Assembly (NCBI GenBank): GCA_030754475.1
Contig: JASMAE010000045.1
Coordinates: 1 to 7,091 of the forward strand
Source: Rhodospirillales bacterium
Lineage (GTDB): Bacteria; Pseudomonadota; Alphaproteobacteria; Rhodospirillales; JASLLV01
DNA: 7,091 bases
Direction of reading: 5' to 3'
In this document: one piece after another, positions 1 to 6,456 of the stretch
Layout: the number at the start of each line of letters is the position of its first letter
How positions within the stretch are numbered: the first letter of the stretch is position 1
Made by a program: the position numbers and the translations under genes
The notes under the pieces: generated by a model
What the model was told of the DNA's origin: nothing
What the model saw: the letters and a program-made list of their open reading frames with translations, nothing else
Database searches by the model: none

Positions 1-264
1 GGCGACAGCGAACCGGCGACGGGCTTGACACTGTTCATGGACACCGTGCTACGCCTAGCGGCGCGCCCGCAAGGCTCGACCAAGGTGTTGCTCGCGCCGG
101 GAACGTCGCTGGACGACGCGCGGAACCTCCGCGTCGACGGCTGGATCACGCTGCGAATGCTGAACGTCACTGCCGAGACCGACGACGAAGCGCGGCGTCT
201 GGGCTGCAGCCATGTCTGGTCCGGCGGCGAACTCCGCGACCTGCCAAACGCGCAAGAGGACTGA
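1..264 (+). CDS. hisZ: ATP phosphoribosyltransferase regulatory subunit HisZ, C-terminal part (5' truncated by window)
   Basis: The reading frame is open from base 1 to a TGA at 262-264 and gives the last 87 residues of a longer protein. It begins GDSEPATGLTLFMDTVLRLA, which resembles the motif-3-like segment near the end of the catalytic-type domain in HisZ. HisZ is a catalytically inactive paralogue of histidyl-tRNA synthetase. It assembles with the short form of HisG and makes the first step of histidine biosynthesis sensitive to histidine. The remaining residues include a small alpha/beta segment (VLLAPGTSLDDARNLRVDGW) and an acidic tail. The stop lies six bases before purA, an arrangement known in many alphaproteobacteria, and this supports HisZ over HisS. 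I cannot exclude another class II synthetase-like protein because the N-terminal two thirds are missing. Confidence 0.8.
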   Translation, partial: GDSEPATGLTLFMDTVLRLAARPQGSTKVLLAPGTSLDDARNLRVDGWITLRMLNVTAETDDEARRLGCSHVWSGGELRDLPNAQED

Positions 265-270
265 AACTCC

Positions 271-1563
271 ATGGCGAACGTTGCGGTCGTTGGCTCCCAG
301 TGGGGCGACGAAGGAAAGGGCAAGATCGTCGATTGGCTCTCGAAACGGGCCGACGTGGTGGTCCGCTTTCAGGGCGGCCACAACGCCGGCCACACCCTGG
401 TCATCGACGGCATCACCTACAAGCTGAGCGTGCTTCCCTCAGGCGTGGTGCGCGAGGGCAAGATCTCGATCATCGGCAACGGCGTCGTGCTCGATCCCTG
501 GGCGCTTTTGCAAGAGATCGAGACCGTGCGCGGCCAGGGCGTCATCGTGACGCCTGAAAACCTGCGGATCTCCGAGAACGTGGTCTTGATCCTGCCCCTG
601 CATCGCAACCTCGACCAAGCGCGCGAGAGTGCGCTCGGGGGCGCGAGCCTCGGAACGACGCGGCGCGGTATCGGGCCCGCCTACGAGGACAAGGTCGGGC
701 GCCGGGCCATTCGGCTCGGGGATCTGCGCGAACCCGATCAGATCGCGCGCAAGGTGGAAAACATGCTGCTCCACCACAACGCGCTCTTGCGTGGGATGGG
801 CCGCAAAGAACTGAACGCCGACGACATCGCGAACGGGCTTCTGAAGATCGCGCCCCAGGTGCTGCCGTTCGCGGACGTGGTCTGGAAACACCTCGACGAA
901 GCCCGCCGGGCGGGCAAGCGAATCCTGTATGAGGGCGCCCAGGGAACCATGTTGGACGTCGACCACGGAACCTATCCTTATGTCACGTCGTCGAATACGG
1001 TCGCCGGTCAGGCCGCCACCGGTTCGGGTCAGGGGCCGGGCGCGGTCGACTTCGTGCTCGGCATCGTCAAGGCCTACACGACGCGGGTCGGCAGCGGCCC
1101 CTTTCCCACCGAACTCATAGGTGCGACCGGGGCACGCATGGGCGAGCGGGGACGCGAGTTCGGGACTGTCACCGGGCGCGCCCGCCGCTGCGGCTGGTTC
1201 GATGCGGTGCTCGTGCGCCAGTCGGTAAAGGTCAACGGTGTCCACGGGATCGCGCTCACCAAACTCGATGTCCTCGACGGTTTTTCCGAACTCAAGGTGT
1301 GCACGGGTTACCGGATCGAGAACGAGACTCTCGACCACTTGCCTGCGTCCACTTACCGGCAAGCCGCCGTCGAGCCCGTCTACGAGACGCTTGAGGGCTG
1401 GTCGGAAAGCACTCGCGGCGCGCGCTCCTGGGCCGAGTTGCCCGCGACCGCGATCAAATACATCCGCAGAATCGAGGAACTGATCGAAGCGCCCGTGGCA
1501 CTCCTCTCCACCAGCCCCGAGCGCGAGGACACGATCCTGGTCCACGATCCCTTCGCCGATTGA
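271..1563 (+). CDS. purA: Adenylosuccinate synthetase
   Basis: This cytoplasmic enzyme joins IMP and aspartate using GTP to form adenylosuccinate, the first committed step from IMP to AMP. The 430-residue length is normal for bacterial PurA. The N-terminal GTP/IMP loop GSQWGDEGKGK is at residues 8-18 and contains catalytic Asp13. GGHNAGHT at 35-42 carries catalytic His41. GTTRRGIGPAYEDK at 128-141 is the IMP-binding signature, EGAQGTMLDVDHGTYPYVTS starts at residue 221, and the guanine-recognition motif TKLD is at 330-333. The C-terminus (SPEREDTILV) also matches the family. ATG 271 is preceded by a purine-rich AGAGGA at 254-259 and gives the conserved N-terminus. It follows hisZ by six bases and is probably in the same transcript. 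All recognised catalytic residues are present, so the enzyme should be active. Confidence 0.98.
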   Translation: MANVAVVGSQWGDEGKGKIVDWLSKRADVVVRFQGGHNAGHTLVIDGITYKLSVLPSGVVREGKISIIGNGVVLDPWALLQEIETVRGQGVIVTPENLRISENVVLILPLHRNLDQARESALGGASLGTTRRGIGPAYEDKVGRRAIRLGDLREPDQIARKVENMLLHHNALLRGMGRKELNADDIANGLLKIAPQVLPFADVVWKHLDEARRAGKRILYEGAQGTMLDVDHGTYPYVTSSNTVAGQAATGSGQGPGAVDFVLGIVKAYTTRVGSGPFPTELIGATGARMGERGREFGTVTGRARRCGWFDAVLVRQSVKVNGVHGIALTKLDVLDGFSELKVCTGYRIENETLDHLPASTYRQAAVEPVYETLEGWSESTRGARSWAELPATAIKYIRRIEELIEAPVALLSTSPEREDTILVHDPFAD

Positions 1564-1606
1564 AGACGCGGCCGTCCGCGCGCAGCCGAAAGGCCCGTTC
1601 TTGTTG

Positions 1607-1632
1607 CCGTTGCCTTAATTGTTTGGCAACGG
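1607..1632. repeat. Perfect 8-bp inverted repeat between purA and the kinase-like gene
   Basis: CCGTTGCC at 1607-1614 is repeated in reverse complement as GGCAACGG at 1625-1632 around a 10-base AT-rich centre. It lies 43 bases after the purA stop. A short TTT follows the right arm and the next 15 bases are moderately T-rich. This could be a weak intrinsic terminator for hisZ-purA. The AT-rich centre and perfect symmetry also fit a protein-binding operator upstream of the gene at 1770. The T-tract is too poor to call a terminator firmly. Confidence 0.45.
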
Positions 1633-1750
1633 TTTGACGATTAGTTTCCTTGGCGGACCGGGCCGCGCGCGACGCCGGCGGGAAGGGCTTGAAAACGCGC
1701 CCTCCGCACGCCCAAATTGGAAGCGAATAGGCGCGCGAGCGCGAGACGCA

Positions 1751-1760
1751 GGCCGGGAGA
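1751..1760 (+). promoter_or_regulatory. Ribosome binding site that fixes the GTG start at 1770
   Basis: A GGGAGA run at 1755-1760 lies nine bases before GTG 1770. No in-frame ATG occurs until residue 58, inside the region that aligns with the kinase N-lobe. The GTG start is therefore preferred, and it adds a low-complexity Ala/Pro-rich N-terminal tail of about 38 residues. Confidence 0.55.
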
Positions 1761-1769
1761 GCGAGCGGC

Positions 1770-3866
1770 GTGGCAGAGACCACTGAATCACAGGCGAACG
1801 GAGTTCCCGCGCAAGAAGCGCCGGGCGGCGCACCGGCATCAGCGGCGCCGGCGGCCAACACCGCGTTCGTGCCCGGCGGTCCGGTTCTGCTCGACGAGCG
1901 CTATCAGATTGAGCCGAGCCGCCCGGTTCCCGATTTCGACATGCCCTCCGCGCCGGCTTTCCACGTCGAGGACCGGCGCGACACTGGCCGCCATCTGCTG
2001 GCATCGATCTGCAATCCGGGCCTGCCGCCGCGCGCCGAAGTGATGCCGCAATTGAAAGGCGGTCACGTCAAGGGGATCGTTCCCCTCGTCGAATGGGGAC
2101 CGGTGGATTGGCCGACGCTCGGCGAACGCTGCATGGCCGTCATTTACGAGCGTCCCGCCGGCGGCCGCCTCGCCCCGAACTTCTCGGCCGACGGCGCAAA
2201 TTTCACCGAACTCGAGATCAGAGGCCTTATCGTCGAACCGATCGCGGCCACCCTTCGCAGGCTTGAATCGCGCGACCTGGCGCATCGCTCGATCCGCCCC
2301 AACAATCTCTTCTTCATGGACGAAGCCCGCCAGGATCTGGTGCTCGGCGATGCCGTCACCTGCCCGCCCGGTTTCGATCAGCCGCTGATCTTCGAGACCA
2401 TCGAGCGCGGCATGGCTTCCCAGGGCGGTCGCGGCGAAGGCGGAGCATCGGAGGATCTGTACGCGCTGGGTGTGAGCTTGGTATTTCTGATCCTCGGCCG
2501 CAATCCGCTGGAGCGTTTGAGCGAGGATGCGCTTCTTGCCGTGAAGGCCGAACAGGGCACGTTCGCCGCGCTTTGCAGTCGCGAGCGCATTCCCACCCCC
2601 TTTATCGAGCTCTTGCGCGGGCTTACCAGCGACGATGCCTTGGAACGCTGGGATCTGGAGCGCCTCGAGAACTGGATCACCGGCACCCGAATGACGCCCG
2701 TCCAGCGCAAACCGATCGCGAAATCGGCGGACGAGCTACTCTTCGACGGCCGCGAGCACTTTACGCCCCGGACACTCGCCCATGCCTTCGGCCAAAACAC
2801 CACCGAAGCGCTGCCGGTGGTCAAGGAAGGCCGCCTGGATCACTGGATACGCCGCAGCATGGGCAACGGCAAGCTCGCCGATTTGGTCTCCGAGGCGATC
2901 AAGGATATCCAAGGTCCCGACCCCAGTGCACCTTGCGACGACGACCTCCTGATCACCAAGATCTGTTCCCTCCTGGATCCCCTGGGCCCCGTTCGTTACC
3001 GCGGGTTTGCGTTCATGCCCGACGGCTTCGGCCCGGCGCTCGCCCTTGAAATTCTGCGCCGCGGCGAAGCCCAGATCCCGATCGAGGCGGTGTTGCGCGA
3101 CATCCCCGCCTTGTGGTTCGCCGCCCAGAGAAGTCTGCAACTCGGCCCGGGCGTGGTCGAGGGAAGCTTCGCACGCCAGCGCGCAAACTTTCAGAGCCCG
3201 GAAATCGGCTACGGGATCGAACGTTGCCTGTACGAGCTCAACCCCGGCCTCCCGTGTCAGAGCCAGCTCGTCATCCAGGATTATGTCGCCGACGTCGAGG
3301 ATCTGCTGCCGGCGCTCAACGACGCCGCAAATCGTGTCGACGGCAAGACGAGCCCCATCGACCGGCACATAGCCGCATTCATCGCCGCACGGATGGAACA
3401 GGACACCTCCGCCTACCTGGCGGCCCTCGCTGATTCCGATCCCAAGACGTCGAGCGTCGGCTTGCTCAGCATCCTCGCACTCTTGCAGTGGCGGCTGAAC
3501 ACGGGGCCCGTGTTCAACTTAACGAGCTGGGTGGGCGGGCTGTTGGGTCCGGCCATCAGCAGCTATCACAGCCGAACGACTCGGCGCGCGCTGGAACGCG
3601 AGATCCCGCGCCTGATCCGCCAGGGAAGCCTTGCCGACATCTACGACTTCATCGACAACCGCGAAAAGCGGCGCGCGGACGAGAATGGATTTTCCGATGC
3701 GGTCGCTCAGTACGAGGCGACCAACGTGGAAATCGAGCGCATCGAAAGCAGCGATGCGGCGCGCGCCGAGACCGCCGAAACGATCGGCCAACAGATTTCC
3801 GCCATGTCGTCGGTGCTTATCACCCTCATCGTCATCACCATCCTCGTTCTCGTGGAAACCTATTAG
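1770..3866 (+). CDS. Predicted pseudokinase with C-terminal membrane anchor
   Basis: The product has 698 residues and resembles a eukaryotic-type Ser/Thr kinase fold without its catalytic residues. Residues 1-38 are Ala/Pro-rich. Residues about 44-310 look kinase-like, with a hinge-like segment AVIYERPAGGRL (123-134), a catalytic-loop equivalent HRSIRPNNL (172-180) and a helix-F equivalent EDLYALGVSLVFLILGRNP from residue 228. The VAIK position reads LASI (77-80) and has no Lys. The HRD Asp is Ser174. The DFG position is Asp-Ala-Val (194-196). No glycine-rich loop is visible. Asn179 of the catalytic loop remains. These changes predict a protein without phosphotransfer activity, although unusual kinases exist. 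Residues about 310-630 match no family I recognise. Residues about 637-677 are highly charged and may form a coiled coil. Residues 680-695 are hydrophobic and end three residues before the stop, which suggests a tail anchor with a cytoplasmic body. The gene is 14 bp upstream of a small membrane-protein gene and is likely co-transcribed with it. The true role is unknown; signalling or scaffolding is inference. Confidence 0.85.
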   Translation: MAETTESQANGVPAQEAPGGAPASAAPAANTAFVPGGPVLLDERYQIEPSRPVPDFDMPSAPAFHVEDRRDTGRHLLASICNPGLPPRAEVMPQLKGGHVKGIVPLVEWGPVDWPTLGERCMAVIYERPAGGRLAPNFSADGANFTELEIRGLIVEPIAATLRRLESRDLAHRSIRPNNLFFMDEARQDLVLGDAVTCPPGFDQPLIFETIERGMASQGGRGEGGASEDLYALGVSLVFLILGRNPLERLSEDALLAVKAEQGTFAALCSRERIPTPFIELLRGLTSDDALERWDLERLENWITGTRMTPVQRKPIAKSADELLFDGREHFTPRTLAHAFGQNTTEALPVVKEGRLDHWIRRSMGNGKLADLVSEAIKDIQGPDPSAPCDDDLLITKICSLLDPLGPVRYRGFAFMPDGFGPALALEILRRGEAQIPIEAVLRDIPALWFAAQRSLQLGPGVVEGSFARQRANFQSPEIGYGIERCLYELNPGLPCQSQLVIQDYVADVEDLLPALNDAANRVDGKTSPIDRHIAAFIAARMEQDTSAYLAALADSDPKTSSVGLLSILALLQWRLNTGPVFNLTSWVGGLLGPAISSYHSRTTRRALEREIPRLIRQGSLADIYDFIDNREKRRADENGFSDAVAQYEATNVEIERIESSDAARAETAETIGQQISAMSSVLITLIVITILVLVETY

Positions 3867-3880
3867 GGAATCCGCGCAAC

Positions 3881-4422
3881 ATGGCCCAACAGTTCCCGAA
3901 CCCGACGGCGCCCGGTGGCGAAAAAAGGCGCCCTGGACGCCGTTCCTTCTCGCCGTCACGTTCGTGCTCGTGGTGATCCTCTCGCTGCCCACCGTCGTCT
4001 TGCTCTTCTTCGCCATGATGCCGGCGATCGTCGCCTTCATCATCGACCGGTCGCCGCAGAAGTATTCGGTCTATTGCGTTGGCGGGTTGAATTTCTGCGG
4101 GGTCTATCCGTTCCTCACGGACTTGTGGACGGGCCAGCACACTGTCTCCGCGGCGGTGGACATTCTGACCGACGTGTTCTCGCTCCTGCTCATCTATTCC
4201 GCCGCCGGCTTCGGATGGATGATATTCATCGCCGTACCCCCGCTGGTGGGCGCGATACTGACTGTCATAAGCCAGCGTCGGATCGCGCAGCTCAGCCGTA
4301 TCCAGCGCACGTTGATCGAGGAATGGGGAGAGGATGTCGCGGGCCACATCGAGGAGCCGTCGCCCAAACCGCAAGAGCCACAAGAGCCGCAAGAGACGTC
4401 GGACGACCAGGTTCCCGCCTGA
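3881..4422 (+). CDS. Small multi-pass membrane protein with an apparent frameshift at an A6 tract
   Basis: ATG 3881 has an AGGGA ribosome binding site at 3865-3869 but reads only 31 codons, to a TGA at 3974-3976. The long membrane-protein frame ending at 4422 has no ATG, GTG or TTG between 3802 and GTG 3964, which would cut into the first hydrophobic segment. Adding one A to the tract at 3921-3926 joins the two frames into a smooth 180-residue protein that starts MAQQFPNPTAPGGEKKAPW. In that corrected protein, residues 22-55 are hydrophobic (one long or two close helices). A conserved-looking Gly/Cys/Tyr loop follows around 62-79, and residues 95-131 form one or two further helices. The tail from about 132 is charged and ends in a PQE repeat. 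I recognise no named family. It follows the pseudokinase gene by 14 bp and may be its membrane partner, which is inference. If the frameshift is real in the genome, the gene is broken or recoded. Confidence 0.72.
4369..4395 (+). repeat. Three 9-bp tandem repeats encoding Pro-Gln-Glu
   Basis: CCGCAAGAG, CCACAAGAG and CCGCAAGAG follow one another and encode PQE-PQE-PQE-like units near the C-terminus of the membrane protein. One base differs between copies. The repeat is in frame, so copy-number change would alter only the length of a flexible acidic tail. Confidence 0.8.
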
Positions 4423-4434
4423 CGGCGGCCCATA

Positions 4435-4494
4435 GAGCGGATCGCGTTTGACTAGAACCGCGATGCGGCCCCAATCAAACGCGCCCATCCGCTC
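4435..4494. repeat. Imperfect palindromic repeat element, copy 1
   Basis: The left arm GAGCGGAT-CGCGTTTGA (4435-4451) pairs with TCAAACGCG-CCC-ATCCGCTC (4475-4494). The arms form 8 and 9 perfect base pairs interrupted by a three-base bulge, CCC at 4484-4486. A second small hairpin sits inside the loop: CCGC at 4458-4461 and GCGG at 4465-4468 around GAT. The element starts 12 bases after the stop of the membrane-protein gene, between convergent genes. It resembles the short extragenic palindromes dispersed in many alphaproteobacterial chromosomes, but I cannot count copies from one window. No T-tract follows on either strand, so an intrinsic terminator is not well supported. Confidence 0.75.
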
Positions 4495-4508
4495 GGTCTC
4501 AATAATGC

Positions 4509-4570
4509 AGAGCAGATTCACGCGCCCGCTGGATCGCTGCAAGCGGGTCCGTCAGACCGCGATCTGCTCT
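4509..4570. repeat. Imperfect palindromic repeat element, copy 2
   Basis: AGAGCAGAT-TCA-CGCG (4509-4524) pairs with CGCG-ATCTGCTCT (4558-4570). The arms give 9 and 4 base pairs, with a three-base bulge (TCA, 4518-4520) at the same place as in copy 1 but on the opposite arm. An inner hairpin is formed by CCCGCT (4525-4530) and AGCGGG (4542-4547). The outer ends are related to copy 1 (AGAGCAGAT against AGAGCGGAT, followed by CGCG). The two are therefore probably members of one family, 14 bases apart. Confidence 0.7.
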
Positions 4571-4595
4571 ATGTGCACGCCGGCGGCCGAGGACA

Positions 4596-5072
4596 CTATC
4601 CGAGATCACGACGATAGACCGCGACCCGCCCCCTTAAGCTTCGGGCAGCCCCAACCGCGCGCCAGCCGCGGCGCTGGAACATCGCCTCGCCGTTCGCCGC
4701 CGACGCATAGACGGCGGCGCACCCCTGGCGCCGCGCCTCGGCCTCGATCGCTTCGACGAGGGCTGTCCCCACACCCTGGCCGCGATGCTCGTTACCCACC
4801 AGAAACGCCGCCAACCACGGGTCCGGGTGTTGATCGGCGCCCACCGATTCGGACTTGAGCGCGGCGGTCCCCGTCACCTGGCCGTCCGCGCCGAGGGCGA
4901 CGAGACAGATGGGCAGTTCGTCGCGGCGCCGGCAAAGCGCGAGATCGCGTGCCGCGTCGCCCGGCCCGTCAGCCCCGTACCAGGGGGCCCACGCGTCCTC
5001 GAACCAGCGCGCAAGCGTCGCCGACACGCCGGGCGCCTCCGATAGATGGACGATGCGAACGTGCCGGCTCAC
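4596..5072 (-). CDS. GNAT-family N-acetyltransferase
   Basis: This 158-residue protein has the acetyl-CoA-binding motif A of GNAT enzymes: a beta strand WLAAFLVG (86-93), then HRGQGVGTALVEAIEAEARR, in which R97-G-Q-G-V-G102 is the R/QxxGxG/A pyrophosphate loop. An AAVYASAANGEAMFQRRGW segment follows and fits motif B, where members of this fold commonly have an x-x-F/Y-x-R/K-x-G-F/W signature. The family transfers an acetyl group from acetyl-CoA to an amine. The substrate cannot be read from the sequence. The start is GTG 5072, which overlaps the rluD stop as GTGA (5072-5069) and has a GGGGA 10 bases upstream. An upstream extension of the frame exists but only shadows rluD. Translational coupling to rluD is likely. 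A ribosome-linked substrate is possible from context but unproven. Confidence 0.9.
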   Translation of the reverse strand: MSRHVRIVHLSEAPGVSATLARWFEDAWAPWYGADGPGDAARDLALCRRRDELPICLVALGADGQVTGTAALKSESVGADQHPDPWLAAFLVGNEHRGQGVGTALVEAIEAEARRQGCAAVYASAANGEAMFQRRGWRAVGAARSLRGRVAVYRRDLG

Positions 5073-6058
5073 GAATCGAGAGTCCCCATCGCATCGATCG
5101 CGCGGATCACTTCGTTCATGTCGTTCGGCGTCGGGGAACGAAACAGCAAACGCTCGCCGCTCGTGGGGTGGACGAAGGCCAGCTCGCGGGCATGGAGCGC
5201 GTTGCGGCCCGCGCGCGTGATCACTTCGCGCACGGCCTCGGGGACGAAGCGGCGCCGCGCCGCGCTCCCACCATACAGCGGATCGCCCACGACCGGATGC
5301 CCCAGGCTCGCCAAGTGGACGCGGATCTGGTGTGTGCGCCCGGTCTCGAGGCGGCATTCCAATAGACTCGCGTGCGGCCCGGCGACGCGAATCATGACGT
5401 AGTGCGTGCGCGCCACCTTGCCACCCTTGGCGACAACCGCCATTTTCCTGCGGTTCGTCGCGCTGCGCCCAATGTTTCCCTCGATCGTGCCCGTGCGCTT
5501 CACCGGCACACCCCAGACGAGCGCCGTGTACACGCGCCGGAGACGCCGCGACGCGAACTGGCCGGCGAGCCCCTGATGGGCGGCATCATTCTTGGCGACC
5601 ACCAAAAGCCCGCTCGTGTCCTTGTCCAACCGGTGCACGATCCCCGGCCGCGCCACGCCGCCGATGCCCGAAAGGCTCTCGCCCGCGTGCGCCAACAGCG
5701 CGTTCACAAGGGTCCGATCGGGGTTGCCCGGCGCCGGGTGGACCACGAGTCCGGCCGGCTTGTCGACGACGATCACGTCGGCGTCCTCGAAGACGATCGC
5801 GAGCGGGATAGCCTGGGGTTCGGGCACCGCCGGCCGGACTTCGGGCACGAGGACACGGAAGGTTTCGCCCCGCTTGACCCGATAGGCCGGCGAGAGCCGG
5901 ACCTCGCTGTCGCCGGCAATCGCGATCTGGCCACCGTCGATCAAGGCCTTGACGCGCGTCCGTGACAGCGCAGGAACCGCCTCGGCAAGCAACCGGTCCA
6001 ACCGGGTCCCCCCCTTGTCGGCGGGGACCGGAACGGTATAAGTGGTTCCGGGAGTCAC
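5069..6058 (-). CDS. rluD: RluD-type 23S rRNA pseudouridine synthase (RluA family)
   Basis: The protein has 329 residues from GTG 6058, close to the length of E. coli RluD. An N-terminal S4 RNA-binding domain covers about residues 18-70 (RLDRLLAEAVPALSRTRVKA onward). The catalytic domain follows, with EDADVIVVDKPAGLVVHP (91-108) and the signature HRLDKDTSG at 142-150. Asp145 is the expected catalytic nucleophile. Further family motifs are LETGRTHQIRVHL and GDPLYGG. RluD enzymes isomerise uridines in helix 69 of 23S rRNA (1911, 1915, 1917 in E. coli) and support ribosome assembly. GTG 6058 is preferred over an in-frame ATG at 6154 because a GGAGGT (6067-6062) precedes it and the extra 32 residues would overlap the divergent gene. 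The SD spacing is short, so the start is not certain. RluC-like specificity cannot be fully excluded. Confidence 0.93.
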   Translation of the reverse strand: MTPGTTYTVPVPADKGGTRLDRLLAEAVPALSRTRVKALIDGGQIAIAGDSEVRLSPAYRVKRGETFRVLVPEVRPAVPEPQAIPLAIVFEDADVIVVDKPAGLVVHPAPGNPDRTLVNALLAHAGESLSGIGGVARPGIVHRLDKDTSGLLVVAKNDAAHQGLAGQFASRRLRRVYTALVWGVPVKRTGTIEGNIGRSATNRRKMAVVAKGGKVARTHYVMIRVAGPHASLLECRLETGRTHQIRVHLASLGHPVVGDPLYGGSAARRRFVPEAVREVITRAGRNALHARELAFVHPTSGERLLFRSPTPNDMNEVIRAIDAMGTLDS

Positions 6059-6086
6059 GGCACCTCCGGCGCGGGCGCCGACAAAA

Positions 6087-6109
6087 CGGTCCCGGAGCGG
6101 ACCGGTCCC
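6087..6109. repeat. Inverted and direct CGGTCC repeats in the divergent intergenic region
   Basis: CGGTCC (6087-6092) and GGACCG (6099-6104) form a perfect 6-bp inverted repeat with a six-base spacer. CGGTCCC occurs again directly at 6103-6109. The cluster lies in the 86-base region between the divergent rluD and 6145 genes. It could be an operator shared by both promoters or a 5' leader hairpin. In GC-rich DNA a match this short may be chance. Confidence 0.35.
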
Positions 6110-6144
6110 CGCGCTTCTCTGGTTTTTAGCACGGGTCGCGGGCG

Positions 6145-6456
6145 ATGCGGGCACTCAAGGCTCTGGTGATCGGGATGGGGCTCCTCATCGTCGCCGGCAT
6201 GGCGCTGATCGCCTACGGGCTGTACTCCAAGGCCACGGATCCCGGTTTCTCACTCTTTTCCACCGGCGGCGGCCCGACGCAGGCCTTCGATGAGGCGAGC
6301 ATCACGTTGCCGTCGGGTTGCATCATTGTCGAGGTACAACCCGATGGCGACCGTCTCTACCTGCGAATCGGCCCCCCCATCAACGAGTGCGAACGCGTGA
6401 TCGTGCTCGACACCCATACGGGCAAGATTCTCGGCACCATCGGGGTGACACGGTGA
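6145..6456 (+). CDS. Small single-pass membrane protein, resembles DUF6476
   Basis: This 103-residue protein begins MRALKALVIGMGLLIVAGMA and has one hydrophobic helix at about residues 5-28 with a positively charged N-terminus. It is therefore probably anchored in the inner membrane. The remaining domain of about 70 residues would be periplasmic under the positive-inside rule. It contains SITLPSGCIIVEVQPDGDRLYLRIG and a VIVLDTHTGKILGTIGV strand pattern that suggests a small beta-sheet fold. From memory, short proteins of this type in alphaproteobacteria are grouped as DUF6476, a family without known function. No strong ribosome binding site is seen before ATG 6145. The stop overlaps the next gene's GTG, which suggests an operon with the JAMM gene and the aldolase gene. 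Confidence 0.87.
   Translation: MRALKALVIGMGLLIVAGMALIAYGLYSKATDPGFSLFSTGGGPTQAFDEASITLPSGCIIVEVQPDGDRLYLRIGPPINECERVIVLDTHTGKILGTIGVTR

Noticed and set aside
439..1545. Long open frame on the minus strand opposite purA (about 368 codons)
   Set aside because: It is the antisense shadow of a clearly conserved gene in high-GC DNA. It shows no recognisable domain, and its composition is rich in Arg, Gly and Asp as expected for a shadow.
1689..1719. Possible sigma70 promoter: TTGAAA at 1689 with an AT-rich CAAATT region 18 bases on
   Set aside because: The -35 match is good, but the -10 box matches consensus at only three of six positions. It is not strong enough to list as a feature.
3631..3880. 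In-frame upstream extension of the membrane protein to ATG 3631
   Set aside because: It would overlap the pseudokinase gene by over 230 bases and encodes a Ser/Arg/Pro-rich stretch typical of an out-of-frame shadow. ATG 3881 plus a frameshift explains the data better.
3921..3927. dnaX-like slippery heptamer A-AAA-AAG as a programmed frameshift site
   Set aside because: The heptamer is not in the codon phase needed for dual-site -1 slippage from ATG 3881, and no clear downstream stem-loop was recognised by eye. It is kept only as an alternative within the frameshift finding.
4448..4858. Open frame of 136 codons running from the palindromes into the GNAT gene on the plus strand
   Set aside because: Its Arg/Pro-rich translation matches no family, it crosses two repeat elements, and its 3' half is antisense to the well-supported GNAT gene.
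5372..5965. Plus-strand open frame of 197 codons opposite rluD
   Set aside because: It is antisense to conserved RluD motifs, and its His/Arg-rich translation has no recognisable domain.
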